Part shown: positions 26,803 through 36,405 of the stretch, in pieces
How the letters are laid out: each line of letters begins with the position of its first letter
Position numbering within the stretch: the first letter of the stretch is position 1
DNA from: Shewanella fodinae
GTDB taxonomy: Bacteria > Pseudomonadota > Gammaproteobacteria > Enterobacterales > Shewanellaceae
Assembly (NCBI RefSeq): GCF_014651955.1
Contig: NZ_BMXW01000001.1
Location: 81,956-145,955, forward strand
Reading direction: 5' to 3'
DNA length: 64,000 nucleotides
Program-made: the position numbers and the translations under genes
The notes under the pieces: model-generated
Told to the model about the DNA's origin: nothing
The model's input: only the letters and a program-made list of their open reading frames with translations
The model's database searches: none

Positions 26803-27912
26803 CTACTCTACTTCTTCTGGTGCTATTTCCGGTATTGGCAGTGGCTGCAGGCGGATTGAGATAAAGCGTTCGGATGTGATGTCGCATGGCTGTCCAATGC
26901 ACTCAAATTCACCGATATCATTAAGTTTGTAGCGTGGTTCAAATGTTTTTACTGTAAGGCTATAGGTACCATCAGCCTGTAGCTCTTGCTGATATTTCAC
27001 ATTCACTTTCGCCATGTTATTAGCGTCTGTTGGTGTTGTGACGTACCAGCCATCTTGCGCAAATCCGCTGGTGCCAGTGATGGTGTAATCGCCAATGCCA
27101 TTCACTACTAGCTCGATATTCTGCTGTTTCGCTTCATCGTTCAGTTCGATTTTGTCAGCGTAGAGATTGATGATCGGGGAAGCCGCTTTGATGAAGCCGT
27201 TTGTATCAGTTGTAGTATTGCCTTTGCTTAGCATCTCTACATACGGTCTTACTGTCGAACCAAATGATGTCATAAAATATAATTTTGGATAGGACGACAA
27301 ATTTGCCCTGGTTGCCCAAAATCTCGCATAATGATCATTTGATTGTCCTGGCATAGTCAAAATATTTGCTCGGGGCATAGCAGAATCTGTAGATGGTGAA
27401 CCAGGCCCTACCGTTGATGTATAAGAAAATCCACCACCAAAGTTTGCTAAGTTTGTTCCCCCGGCAGCATATATATCAGTTAAAATTTTTGATCCTACAC
27501 CAAATGCACCAACTTCCATCAAATTTCCAGTAGCCGTCCCCACAGTTTTAGTCGCCGCATTACCCAGCTCCAATTCCGTCCTAACATCAGCTGGCGTTTC
27601 AGCAACATTCCACGGTTTTTGCAGTGCATCATCATAGTCGTTGATAAGCTCGGCGGCTTGGTCTGCTAGTTTTTTTGTATACCCTGGTACTGGGATGATC
27701 GCATATGACTGACCTGACGCTGATGTGCCTGCATATGGCGGATAAATCGCCATTGCGTTGTCTGCACTAATCCCGGTTATCTCGTACATCTTTCCATCTG
27801 GGCCAACGAAGGCATCACCCACGCGAGAGTTAGATAGCCATGCTGTGCCGCTGCCTGTAACTGCAGTCTGGACGTTTGTGACGGTTACTGTGCCTGTTCT
27901 GTACCATGCCAT
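26803..27912 (-). CDS. phage tail fibre / distal tail protein
   Basis: 369 residues from ATG 27912 (GGAGA 5 bases upstream; the frame upstream begins with a TTG only). Residues 1-60 (MAWYRTGTVTVTNVQTAVTG) resemble the N-terminal attachment region of short tail-fibre proteins of lambdoid phages. A helical stretch near residues 80-110 (KKLADQAAELINDYDDALQK) precedes a Gly/Ser/Thr-rich shaft. The C-terminal third (from about 255) is probably the receptor-binding head. It is the last leftward late gene, 80 bases from the sbcB junction, after gene J and one inserted plus-strand gene. Confidence 0.75.
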   Translation of the reverse strand: MAWYRTGTVTVTNVQTAVTGSGTAWLSNSRVGDAFVGPDGKMYEITGISADNAMAIYPPYAGTSASGQSYAIIPVPGYTKKLADQAAELINDYDDALQKPWNVAETPADVRTELELGNAATKTVGTATGNLMEVGAFGVGSKILTDIYAAGGTNLANFGGGFSYTSTVGPGSPSTDSAMPRANILTMPGQSNDHYARFWATRANLSSYPKLYFMTSFGSTVRPYVEMLSKGNTTTDTNGFIKAASPIINLYADKIELNDEAKQQNIELVVNGIGDYTITGTSGFAQDGWYVTTPTDANNMAKVNVKYQQELQADGTYSLTVKTFEPRYKLNDIGEFECIGQPCDITSERFISIRLQPLPIPEIAPEEVE

Positions 27913-28029
27913 TTTTATCTCCAATAAATCCTGACTTATTAATCAGAGCAATTCATTAAAACCTATAAAAGTTTAATGAAATGAATTTTTAAATCGTTCG
28001 TAAAATAAACTGTAAAAAGGAGCTATATC

Positions 28030-28323
28030 ATGAAAAAATCAAAATTATTTGCAGCTTTACTTATTGGTTTTTCTTTCAGCGCAATCAGCAGTGAAAAACC
28101 TGTTACATTTATAAAGGAAATGACAATTACTGATAAAAGTCAGTGTATTGTCCAAGGTGATGAATGCCGTATCATCACGTCATTTGCTGAAGCATCAAAA
28201 AAAGGATCAGTTAATAAAACTGTCATTGTGAATGTTTGTGACACCGTTTTTAAAAAGTGCAGAAAATATAAATCAACAGGTAAAATAATTTGTGATAAAT
28301 ATTGGTCATTAAAGAGTAATTAA
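28030..28323 (+). CDS. small secreted moron protein
   Basis: 97 residues, plus strand inside the leftward late operon. AAGGAG precedes the ATG. Residues 1-21 form a signal peptide (KLFAALLIGFSFSAIS/SEK). The mature part is basic and has six Cys in pairs (CIVQGDEC, CDTVFKKC, IICDKYW), so it is probably disulfide-bonded in the periplasm. The gene is AT-rich (about one third GC) compared with flanking tail genes. Its stop overlaps the stop of gene J by 4 bases. I do not recognise the family; single added genes in this position are usually expressed from the lysogen. Confidence 0.7.
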   Translation: MKKSKLFAALLIGFSFSAISSEKPVTFIKEMTITDKSQCIVQGDECRIITSFAEASKKGSVNKTVIVNVCDTVFKKCRKYKSTGKIICDKYWSLKSN

Positions 28324-31300
28324 GACTCAATAGATGTTAGTCCAATACTTTGACGAGCTGCTGGATTTGATCCTGAATAAACACTTGTCCATGCCGTTAC
28401 TCTTACTCTGTAGCTAAAGTTATCAGTAGATACAGAGTTATCTGTATATGTATAAGATCCATCAATCGATGATGTTGAGTAGTAATTGTATTGATTAGTA
28501 TCAGGTATTTCATCCTGATAAACTACTGTTGACCCAGTGATCGTTCCAGCAGCTATTTGCGTCCATGAACCAGACCCGATCTTTCTTTCTATTGCCCACC
28601 CAAAAACAGGGGTTGGCAATGTACCTGGCGACCAACCATCTAAATGCGTACCTAGTTGAACAACTGGCCCTGCCGCACTGATGGATAGCAATACTGTTTT
28701 GCTGCGGCCATTTGTGCCGAATGGGCCGAATGAGACTGGGTAATCGCCAACAGCGTAGGCGCTAATTCCAGTATTTTGATAACCGTTCTGCAGCACTCCG
28801 CTCCTAAATGAACCGCCGGTAAACTGATCACCGTTGGTTTTTTTATAAGATGTGGCATTTGCCTCGGTGCAGTTACTGATATCACCGACATTTGGGCCAA
28901 ACCACTCTACAAATTGTCCTGAACTCCCAAATCCAATGCCAAATACCTGCATTGAGGTGCCTACACGCTGTATGATGGTTTTATTCAGAAGGATGCCAAT
29001 TAGTGCAGCATTCATCATTGGCATGCCATTTTCGATGACTACAGCAGGTGTAATGCTATTTTCATCAGTCCCATTAATGAAGCTGATATTGTCTGCTTTC
29101 AGTAATATTTCACTCGATTCTCCATTAGAACCAAGAGCTAAACCAGCCCAAACTTTTCTTCCACTAGTTGTTGTTTCCGCCTTTATTGTTACCAGTGCAT
29201 TTACGTTGCCTTCTAGATCTGCTTGAGCTTGTGACACTTGCTGCACAGCAGCGGTGTTTTGTGCAGATGCAGATTGGGCGGCATCAGCTGTAGATTGCGC
29301 AGCGGCAGCAGCGTTTGCTGCATCAGTAGCCGCTTTATCTGTAACGGCTACCCATGCTGAGCCGTTCCAACGTTTTGGCGTATTAGCACCACCTGTGGTA
29401 TCAATCCACAAGTTCTGCGCTAATCGGTCAGCAGTGGCTGGTTCAGTGGATTGAATAATCACCTTTCCCTTGCCATTTGCTATCCCAGCAGCTGCGGCTG
29501 CATCAGCTTTGGCTTGGTCTGCTGCATTTTGCGCTGTTGAAGCTGCTGCATTTGCAGCAGATGCCGAAGCTTCTACTTGCTGAATGGATTGCGCCAACGC
29601 GCCTGTTTCTGTAGTAATTGAATCGAGTGTATTTTGGACAGATGACTTGTTAGATTCGTAGTCAGTCTGTAATGTCTCCAAGTCCTGTGCTGTTGACTGC
29701 TGGTCATTACTCAGCACTGTTAACTGTTGAGTAATATCCGAATAATTACTATTAACTGTGGCTGTTAGATTTAGCCTTTGCTGTGCCTCAGCTTCGATTT
29801 CAGAAGCACGAGTCTTCTGCTCCAATTTTATTGCAGCTTTTGCTTTCCAACCAGCCAACACGTCAGCTAGTCGTCCTTCGCCGTCATCGTCATCACGATA
29901 TGCGGCGATCATGGTATCGGTGCGGCGAACGTTGGCAGTGAGTTGACCATCGAGTACATCAATGGAATTTTCAATGTCAGTGACTGATGCCGTCAGCGCG
30001 GCGACCGCTTCTCCGATACTGGCATAGTCGCCAACGTAGTCCCAGTATGTGGTGTTAGTTGGTAGCGTTCCGGCGGGGATGGCGTCTTGCTTGGCTCGGT
30101 ATAGTGAAACGCCTGTACCATCGTCATAAGTAACGTAATCACCACTATCATAAACGGTGGTATTTACCCACGCGCCAGCGCCTGTTATCTCTGCCAACTG
30201 CTGATTGATTGAGTCGATGTTGGCCGTGAGCGTTGGAATGCTTTGAATGGGTTGCAGTAAGTCTTGAGCAAGTTCGCTCTCGGTGATTTTACCAGTCAGG
30301 TAATCTAGAATTACCCCTGAATCTGACGATGACGAACCTTGTACATAATCAGTCCACGGACCGATGTTTCCCGTCCTATCAACAATGCGGGCTTTAAACC
30401 AAAAACTTACGCCGGCTGCCAGACCATTTAATGTGTGGTTATCCAGAGGATAGGCATATTGACCGAGCAGTGTTTCGTTGGCTCCGCTGCCGCTGGTTGC
30501 ATAGTAGATTTCGGTGTAGAGGGTATCTTCTGACCCGGCCGGAAAGCTCCAGTTTAAATCGATGCCAAACACAATAGAGGAAGTGGTCAGGCTGGCGAGT
30601 GCCGGCGGGGATCCGGTTTTCCCTGTGATATCTGTAAGTGCTGATGTGGCGTATTTCGACGAAATATCAGCAGCATTTATCGCGGTAACTCTGGCCAGAT
30701 ATTGCCCGGTATACACCCCACGCACTTCAACACTTCTAGTGCCAGTTCGCGGTACTTTTATCCAGTCGCCATTGTCCTTGCGCCACTCCACATCATAAGC
30801 CACTGCCCCGTCTGCCGCGTCCCACTGGATTGTCATAACAGTTACAGATAGTGTCTGTTCGACTAGTGTTCTCTGACTGAGGGTGACATTGGTTGGCGGT
30901 TCTTGGATTTTTGCAGGGATTACTGATATTGGCTTAACATCGATTTTTGCACCGCTATCGATGGCTGAATGTTTCCCTGGAACGCTGATAACAGCATTAA
31001 TTTCATACTGTTTTTTTTCGTCTGACCTCTTGATTGAAAGCACACGGAACTGCATCACGGCCAGATTATCAGAGTCAACTACCCAAACAGATTGAGACTG
31101 CGGAACTTCTGAGTAATTTGGAGAAACAGTGACGTGATAGCCATCAATGTCGGTGATATTGCGTGACTCTGCCTTTCCTGACGGTAAGTTTACGATCAGG
31201 CGATCGCCAACGGCTGCATCTGCGATACGGTCAAGTTGAACAACTGATGCCGTAGCAGTTTTTATGCGTCCACCATTCATTGCCCCTTGCAACATCTGAT

Positions 31301-32792
31301 CGGCAATATTGATGATGTTAAATGGGCGTGGTATTTGCCCATCTAGGCCGACTGTGAAGTTTACTGTGCGTGTTTCAAGTTGTTCTGATTTTAGCGCCCA
31401 TAGCCCTGCCCTCTGTGCCTGACCTTCTGATGTGCATCCAACAACGTCAACATCAAGCTGTGATATCCCGAGCGTTACTGCTGAGTCATCAAATACAACG
31501 GCGGTGTCATCTTCATAATTGAGATCTGGATTGCTCCACTTAGTAGTTGCAACACTGTGCCTATCTCGTAAAGCTGTCCCTTTATACTCAAAAATACCAT
31601 CAATGACGTTAGCGTTGGTGTAGGTGTAAATGGGGTCTTCAGGCATGTCGGCATTAACTACCATCTGGCTGCCGTCCCAATAGCTTTTCCCGTGGAAAAT
31701 GCTAGTTAACTCATTTAGTAACTGGTATGCCTGGCTTTGTGTTTGGATATAGACGTTGCAGGTGTAGCGTGGCTCTGTACCCCCTTTGCCATCATCTACC
31801 ATCACGTCACAATACTGGGAGATCTGGTACAGCTTCCATTTGTTGACCATGTTGGCATTGATGCGATTGCCGAGGCCATAACGTTTATGCAGGATTAAGT
31901 CATACCAAACCCATGCCGGGTTATTGGTGTATGCCAGCTTAAATGTGCCATCCCATACGCCGTTAGTCGTTCCTGTACCGGATGTGGCATACGTACGTGT
32001 TTCTGGATCGTAGTTGGTCGGAACCTGAATAATGCGTCCACGGCATAGTGCCGCGAATTTCGGAACGCTAGAAAACTGCTCAGAGTTGTATTGAACGGCC
32101 AGTAATGCAGTGTGCGGATAACGTAACTTGGCATCGACAACTTCCGTGTACGACACCACATTCATAGTGTCGCCAGTCGTTACAGAATCGGCATTTTCAG
32201 TCAATCGTCTAACGCGAATTTGCCAGCTTGAACCCTGCTGCGGTAAATCAATGCGGTGGCTGCGCTCGTACTCAGACTCTGTCTTTCCGTCTACGGCTGT
32301 GGTAAGTACAGTGGTGTAACTGCCGCCATCGGTGGAAACATCTATGGCATAGGTAATACGGTATCCAACACGATCACCATTGTCCTTCTGAGTCAGCAAA
32401 GATGGCCACGCAAAACGTAACCGTACCGCTGATAACTGTGGATTAGTGAACTGGCGTACCCATGGTGTGCCGTAGCGTAGTTCTACGCCGACAGAAACTT
32501 CATTGTTGGTTTCCGGGAAACCTTGTATATAACTTTGGTCAACAGTTCCCGCGCGGAAATCAACGGTAACGCCTTCTATATTGGCGCTGCCATCGGCGTT
32601 ATTTACAGGTGTTCCATCAAGGTAAACAGAGTTGTAGCCATTAACCAGCCCTTCTATCTCGCCTTCACTAATGGCATAAAGCAGTTTCGCGGTAGCGACA
32701 GAACGCAGCGTGTCAGGTGCTGTATATGGCGTCTGTGAACCAGATCCGCCAGATTTAGCGCCTTTTATTGGCTGCGCAGATTGCTGCATCAT
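28320..32792 (-). CDS. tail tip host-specificity protein (lambda gpJ-like)
   Basis: 1490 residues. The N-terminal half has lambda J features (LLYAISEGEIEGLVNGYNSV, VYLDGTPV, WYDLILHKRYGLG, SYWDGSQMVV). Fibronectin-III-like segments lie at about residues 640-830 (PPTNVTLSQRTL..., WKFPAGSEDT-type). A long Ala/Gln-rich coiled coil follows at about 950-1150, and then the conserved J C-terminal region around VWAGLALG.NG..SEILLKADNISF. The last 250 residues are distinct and probably bind the receptor. It starts at ATG 32792 behind a promoter/terminator module and ends at the moron gene. The protein forms the tail tip and decides host range. Confidence 0.9.
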   Translation of the reverse strand: MMQQSAQPIKGAKSGGSGSQTPYTAPDTLRSVATAKLLYAISEGEIEGLVNGYNSVYLDGTPVNNADGSANIEGVTVDFRAGTVDQSYIQGFPETNNEVSVGVELRYGTPWVRQFTNPQLSAVRLRFAWPSLLTQKDNGDRVGYRITYAIDVSTDGGSYTTVLTTAVDGKTESEYERSHRIDLPQQGSSWQIRVRRLTENADSVTTGDTMNVVSYTEVVDAKLRYPHTALLAVQYNSEQFSSVPKFAALCRGRIIQVPTNYDPETRTYATSGTGTTNGVWDGTFKLAYTNNPAWVWYDLILHKRYGLGNRINANMVNKWKLYQISQYCDVMVDDGKGGTEPRYTCNVYIQTQSQAYQLLNELTSIFHGKSYWDGSQMVVNADMPEDPIYTYTNANVIDGIFEYKGTALRDRHSVATTKWSNPDLNYEDDTAVVFDDSAVTLGISQLDVDVVGCTSEGQAQRAGLWALKSEQLETRTVNFTVGLDGQIPRPFNIINIADQMLQGAMNGGRIKTATASVVQLDRIADAAVGDRLIVNLPSGKAESRNITDIDGYHVTVSPNYSEVPQSQSVWVVDSDNLAVMQFRVLSIKRSDEKKQYEINAVISVPGKHSAIDSGAKIDVKPISVIPAKIQEPPTNVTLSQRTLVEQTLSVTVMTIQWDAADGAVAYDVEWRKDNGDWIKVPRTGTRSVEVRGVYTGQYLARVTAINAADISSKYATSALTDITGKTGSPPALASLTTSSIVFGIDLNWSFPAGSEDTLYTEIYYATSGSGANETLLGQYAYPLDNHTLNGLAAGVSFWFKARIVDRTGNIGPWTDYVQGSSSSDSGVILDYLTGKITESELAQDLLQPIQSIPTLTANIDSINQQLAEITGAGAWVNTTVYDSGDYVTYDDGTGVSLYRAKQDAIPAGTLPTNTTYWDYVGDYASIGEAVAALTASVTDIENSIDVLDGQLTANVRRTDTMIAAYRDDDDGEGRLADVLAGWKAKAAIKLEQKTRASEIEAEAQQRLNLTATVNSNYSDITQQLTVLSNDQQSTAQDLETLQTDYESNKSSVQNTLDSITTETGALAQSIQQVEASASAANAAASTAQNAADQAKADAAAAAGIANGKGKVIIQSTEPATADRLAQNLWIDTTGGANTPKRWNGSAWVAVTDKAATDAANAAAAAQSTADAAQSASAQNTAAVQQVSQAQADLEGNVNALVTIKAETTTSGRKVWAGLALGSNGESSEILLKADNISFINGTDENSITPAVVIENGMPMMNAALIGILLNKTIIQRVGTSMQVFGIGFGSSGQFVEWFGPNVGDISNCTEANATSYKKTNGDQFTGGSFRSGVLQNGYQNTGISAYAVGDYPVSFGPFGTNGRSKTVLLSISAAGPVVQLGTHLDGWSPGTLPTPVFGWAIERKIGSGSWTQIAAGTITGSTVVYQDEIPDTNQYNYYSTSSIDGSYTYTDNSVSTDNFSYRVRVTAWTSVYSGSNPAARQSIGLTSIES

Positions 32793-32820
32793 GGGTTAAT
32801 GTCTCCCGACATTCAGGTAC

Positions 32821-32882
32821 AAAAAAGCCCCGACAAAATGCCGAGGCCACAAACGCAAAAACCGCCACAAAGGACGGTTTTC
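32821..32882 (-). terminator. tandem terminators in front of gene J
   Basis: On the minus strand two terminator hairpins stand 8 bases apart: AAAACCG.CC/GG.CGGTTTT with a T-run (32857-32882), then GCCTCGGC/GTCGGGGC with six T (32821-32848). The same pair, in the same order and spacing, precedes the lysis genes at 51817-51875. Confidence 0.8.
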
Positions 32883-32915
32883 AGGGTGATACTACTTTTC
32901 TTCCACTCTGGGAAA

Positions 32916-32944
32916 ATTTAATCACTGTATGGTGTTAAATGCAA
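32916..32944 (-). promoter_or_regulatory. second copy of the late promoter, upstream of gene J
   Basis: Minus strand: TTGCAT (-35, 32939-32944), 17 bases, TTAAAT (-10, 32916-32921). The spacer end and -10 read TACAGTGATTAAAT, the same as TACAGTGATTGAAT at the promoter upstream of the lysis genes, at identical distance from the TTG. The weaker -35 suggests lower activity. The divergent lipoprotein gene starts 48 bases behind it. Confidence 0.55.
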
Positions 32945-32991
32945 ATATCATTGTGCTAACCTTATCCGAGTCATTGAAACAAGGAAAGATC

Positions 32992-33288
32992 ATGAAAAAA
33001 CTCGCTCTCGTTATGGTGTTGGTGCTGGCTGGGTGTGTCACCGCCGGAGTAAAAATCACTGAAAGTGATATCAACTCAATAGTTGTAGGACAGACTACAG
33101 ACGCTAACTTGATAGCTAAATTTGGCAAGCCACTTGTCAAAGGAAAAGACTCTGACGGAAATACAACCCTTTCTTGGTACTATGTTAATAGTAATTTTGT
33201 TGGTCAACACTCTCAAACGTCACTAACAGTAACTTTTGGTGAAGATGGTAAAGTAAAGAGCTATATAACATCTGACATCAGCAATTAA
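32992..33288 (+). CDS. small outer-membrane lipoprotein (moron, SmpA/BamE-like)
   Basis: 98 residues from ATG 32992 (AAGGAAAG upstream). It starts with KKLALVMVLVLAGC, a lipobox with Cys15. The mature part has the SmpA/OmlA-like pattern: VVGQTTDANLIAKFGKP and then a strand rich in Ser and Thr ending with FGEDGKVKSY. It lies on the plus strand between gene J and the tape-measure gene and overlaps the tape-measure stop by 4 bases. Phage lipoproteins in such positions often block superinfection; whether this one does is unknown. It is AT-rich like the other moron. Confidence 0.8.
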   Translation: MKKLALVMVLVLAGCVTAGVKITESDINSIVVGQTTDANLIAKFGKPLVKGKDSDGNTTLSWYYVNSNFVGQHSQTSLTVTFGEDGKVKSYITSDISN

Positions 33289-36200
33289 CGCTTCCTTGAG
33301 TCCAATAACCCCATTGGCCGCTGTTCCTCGATAATGATCTTGCGGACAGCGTTTCCAATCATTACGCCAAGCTGTTTGTACTGCGATGTTTGATCCCCAG
33401 TAACTTCTGTCTGTCCTGTTTCAGCATTAACTGCCACGGAAATGCTGATATTGTTGCCACCTGATGATCCAGCCTGCTTCAAAATATCAGCAGTTGTCTG
33501 CCTACTGGTAACATTGGCACCTGACACAATTTCAGGACCGTACTCGCCAACAATTCCCCATTTGTTTGATGGAATAGTACCACCGCTGTCGAATAACCCT
33601 GCAAAAGCAGAGGATGTTATTGCAGCTACAAATGGCGCAGTAGATGCCAAAGCAATACCGGCTGCTGCTGGAGCTGCTGCCGGACCTACAATAGGAATAG
33701 CCGCTGTTGAAGCATAAGCATTCAAAGCTGCCATCTGCTGCGAAGCTATGGCATTAGCAACCATTCCAGAAGCAGCGACACTTTTAGTCGTTGTACCTAC
33801 AGCTAATTGTACCCCTTGGTATACTAGCCATTGAGCCGCTAAGTCAGTCAGCGCCTTCAACATTGATGAAGCAAACCCTGAGATCATGTTTTGTAAAGAT
33901 CCGCTGAGTGTTTCAGCGCCTGTTGCCAAATCATAAAGGCTGCTGCTGAGTGTAGATGTGGTTTCACTCAGTACATTAGCGGTGGCGTCTTGAACATTCT
34001 GGTAAGTGTTTTTGGCAGCGTCAGCATAGTTCCTCCATGCTTCCATTGAACCAGTCATCCAGTTTTGTTCTGCTGCAGCCTTTTGCATTGCAGCATTGCG
34101 TATGGCTTCTATCTGCTGACTTTCTTGGTACTGAATGTTGGCTAGTCGTTGTTTGTAAGCGGCGTCACTAATGCGTGTAGATTCGACTTGTTGAGCCTGT
34201 TCTAACGCCAATATAGCATTAGCTGATTGCTGCCTTACCTGTAGTTCCTGCTCTTGCTGCTGCCGCCATTTATCTCCGCGGCCCATGCCAGTGATTGATA
34301 GATTCTGTTGCTCTTGGAATACTGCTAGCTTTTGCTGAATAGCTGCGTACTCTTGGGCCGCCTGTCGCTGTTCCTCAAGAGCCTTTTTGGCATCCTTACG
34401 TTTCTGAGTTTCGTCCACCAGCATTTCAGCTTCAAGTTTTTGCGCATCTGTGAGTTTTGATGACGCAATTTCAGCCTTAGCTTTTTCAGCGTTGTACTGT
34501 TTAAGTGCCTCTTTACCAAGCGTTACCTCGGCATATTCATCACGTAGAGACTGGAGCAGATTCTGAGATGTTTTATCCAGTTTTGCAGTGGTAGCATTAA
34601 GATTTACTGTTTCTGAAGATAATCCGAATAGCGGTCCTGAAACTAGGTCATCAAGCTCTTTATTAACGATTGCGCTAGTATCTTTTAATGCTGAAATAAC
34701 GCTGTTAGCATTTGTTAGCTTACCTTCAGCATCTGAAACAGCTGATGCAAGTTTTATCCACCTATCAATATTTTCCTGTGGAATTCCATTTTCTTTGCCG
34801 ATTTTCTGGATTACAGGTACAAGATCATCACCAGATTTTCTTGCGTCATCAATAGCTGCTTTTAACTTCGTAATGAACTCTGGTTCACCAGAGTAAAAAC
34901 CCATAAATCTGCCATCGGCAGCATTCATCCCGCTGCTGATATTCCCCTGCAAATCAGCATAGGCATCTGAGACATTTTGTGCTGCAGAAGCTGCTGCATC
35001 TGACCATTTTACGATCTGCGCTTGGCGCTGATCAAAGTTGAGTTTTGAAAATTCCTCTCTGATTTTTGACAGAGGTTGCTGCATCTGATCTAGAGATTCA
35101 GTAGCAGAGTCAGTTTTCAGTGCAAAATATGCCATTGCTGATGCGGCAGCAATCAAAATACCAACTGGCCCACCCAGTAATGCCATAGCTCCAGATGCAG
35201 CTCTGGAAGCAACGGTTATTAATCCAATACCAGCAGCAGTTGTCTTACTAACTCCAGCCATAGTCGCTAAAGCAGATTGGTACCTTACAGCTTCTAATGT
35301 TGCCCCGGCAAAGGCAATACCATTAGCTATCAGAGGACCGGTAATTCTTGACGCTATGATAATGCCTACCACACCAGCAACCTTTGCTACAACATCTAGG
35401 TTATCTGATAGTGCGTTTATACCTTCAACAAATGTCGCAGTAACACCATACGCCTTATTTTGCTGTCCTATGTATTCTGACAGTGTGGTGTTCATGTTAT
35501 TGAAGGCATCACGAACCGTGGTCGGCATCCCACGCACTTGATCCATGATGGTGGAGTAGTTTTCAGCAAGTGCCTTTGCCAATTGGCCGCCAGTTATCTT
35601 TCCTTCTGCCCCGAGCTTACGGATTTCCTCGGCACTTTTACCAGTGCTGATCACCAATGCATCGACAATACTGTCGGCAGTGCTGTAGATTGTCAGCCAC
35701 GCATCCGCATCAACTTTGCCTTTCTGCATAGACTTAGCCAGCGCTTGGATAGCTGCGGCCCCGCGTTCTGCATTAGCACCGTTAACCACGAGCAATCCTG
35801 AGAATGCATCTACAGCATCAATTGACTGCGACAGGGTTAACCCCATGTCACGCAGCACTGGAGACAGGTTTATGAATGATTCTTTGGTTTCGTCAATACG
35901 CCGGAATGTTTCTTTTGCTGACTGCTGTAGGCGCTCGTTAACGTAGGTGTATTCCTCTGTGCTTTTGGTCGCACGTTGAATGCGGTTATCGTACTGACCC
36001 CATTGGTCCGCCATGTCGATAATGTTCATGGCGCTAATGCCAGCGAATGCACCAATCAATGTCCGGCGAATGGTGGCCGCTGCTGCCGCTGCTGCGCTAT
36101 CAGTTTCCTTAAGCGATTTGTTAATGCTATCAATACCGGAAGCGCATTTTCTTGCGCGACTGCCGGCATCACCCATCGCGGCACCTGCTTTCTTGGAACT

Positions 36201-36338
36201 ATCGCTGACATTTTGGTTATTGTTGGTGAGGCGTACCCCGGCAGCGGTGAGAAGATCTAGCGCCTTGTTTAAGTCTTCTGCTTTCTGCTCAGCAGTGCGG
36301 CTATCGATAGTGATCGACAGTCTTGATTCATAGGCCAT
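33285..36338 (-). CDS. tape measure protein (gpH-like)
   Basis: 1017 residues. The N-terminus (MAYESRLSITIDSRTAEQKAEDLNK) and the long helical, Ala/Gln-rich body are typical; a tape-measure domain block IMDQVRGMPTTVRDAFNNMNT lies at about residue 280. Membrane-like segments are at about 325-345 and 375-405, and a small-residue-rich zone lies near the C-terminus (residues about 870-935). A terminator precedes the gene. It sets tail length and travels with the tail tip. Confidence 0.92.
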   Translation of the reverse strand: MAYESRLSITIDSRTAEQKAEDLNKALDLLTAAGVRLTNNNQNVSDSSKKAGAAMGDAGSRARKCASGIDSINKSLKETDSAAAAAAATIRRTLIGAFAGISAMNIIDMADQWGQYDNRIQRATKSTEEYTYVNERLQQSAKETFRRIDETKESFINLSPVLRDMGLTLSQSIDAVDAFSGLLVVNGANAERGAAAIQALAKSMQKGKVDADAWLTIYSTADSIVDALVISTGKSAEEIRKLGAEGKITGGQLAKALAENYSTIMDQVRGMPTTVRDAFNNMNTTLSEYIGQQNKAYGVTATFVEGINALSDNLDVVAKVAGVVGIIIASRITGPLIANGIAFAGATLEAVRYQSALATMAGVSKTTAAGIGLITVASRAASGAMALLGGPVGILIAAASAMAYFALKTDSATESLDQMQQPLSKIREEFSKLNFDQRQAQIVKWSDAAASAAQNVSDAYADLQGNISSGMNAADGRFMGFYSGEPEFITKLKAAIDDARKSGDDLVPVIQKIGKENGIPQENIDRWIKLASAVSDAEGKLTNANSVISALKDTSAIVNKELDDLVSGPLFGLSSETVNLNATTAKLDKTSQNLLQSLRDEYAEVTLGKEALKQYNAEKAKAEIASSKLTDAQKLEAEMLVDETQKRKDAKKALEEQRQAAQEYAAIQQKLAVFQEQQNLSITGMGRGDKWRQQQEQELQVRQQSANAILALEQAQQVESTRISDAAYKQRLANIQYQESQQIEAIRNAAMQKAAAEQNWMTGSMEAWRNYADAAKNTYQNVQDATANVLSETTSTLSSSLYDLATGAETLSGSLQNMISGFASSMLKALTDLAAQWLVYQGVQLAVGTTTKSVAASGMVANAIASQQMAALNAYASTAAIPIVGPAAAPAAAGIALASTAPFVAAITSSAFAGLFDSGGTIPSNKWGIVGEYGPEIVSGANVTSRQTTADILKQAGSSGGNNISISVAVNAETGQTEVTGDQTSQYKQLGVMIGNAVRKIIIEEQRPMGLLDSRKR

Positions 36339-36366
36339 TAATGTGGTTCCTCACGGAATGTGGCAC

Positions 36367-36389
36367 AAAAAAACCGCCTTATGGCGGTT
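36367..36389 (-). terminator. terminator-like hairpin between gpI and the tape measure gene
   Basis: Minus strand AACCGCC, ATAA loop, GGCGGTT, seven T in all. Confidence 0.8.
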
Positions 36390-36405
36390 ACGATATTGAT
36401 GATAA

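Noticed and set aside
29460..29600. Repetitive Ala-rich segment in gene J as a separate repeat element
   Set aside because: It is a coding low-complexity coiled coil, common in J proteins, with no conserved DNA repeat unit.
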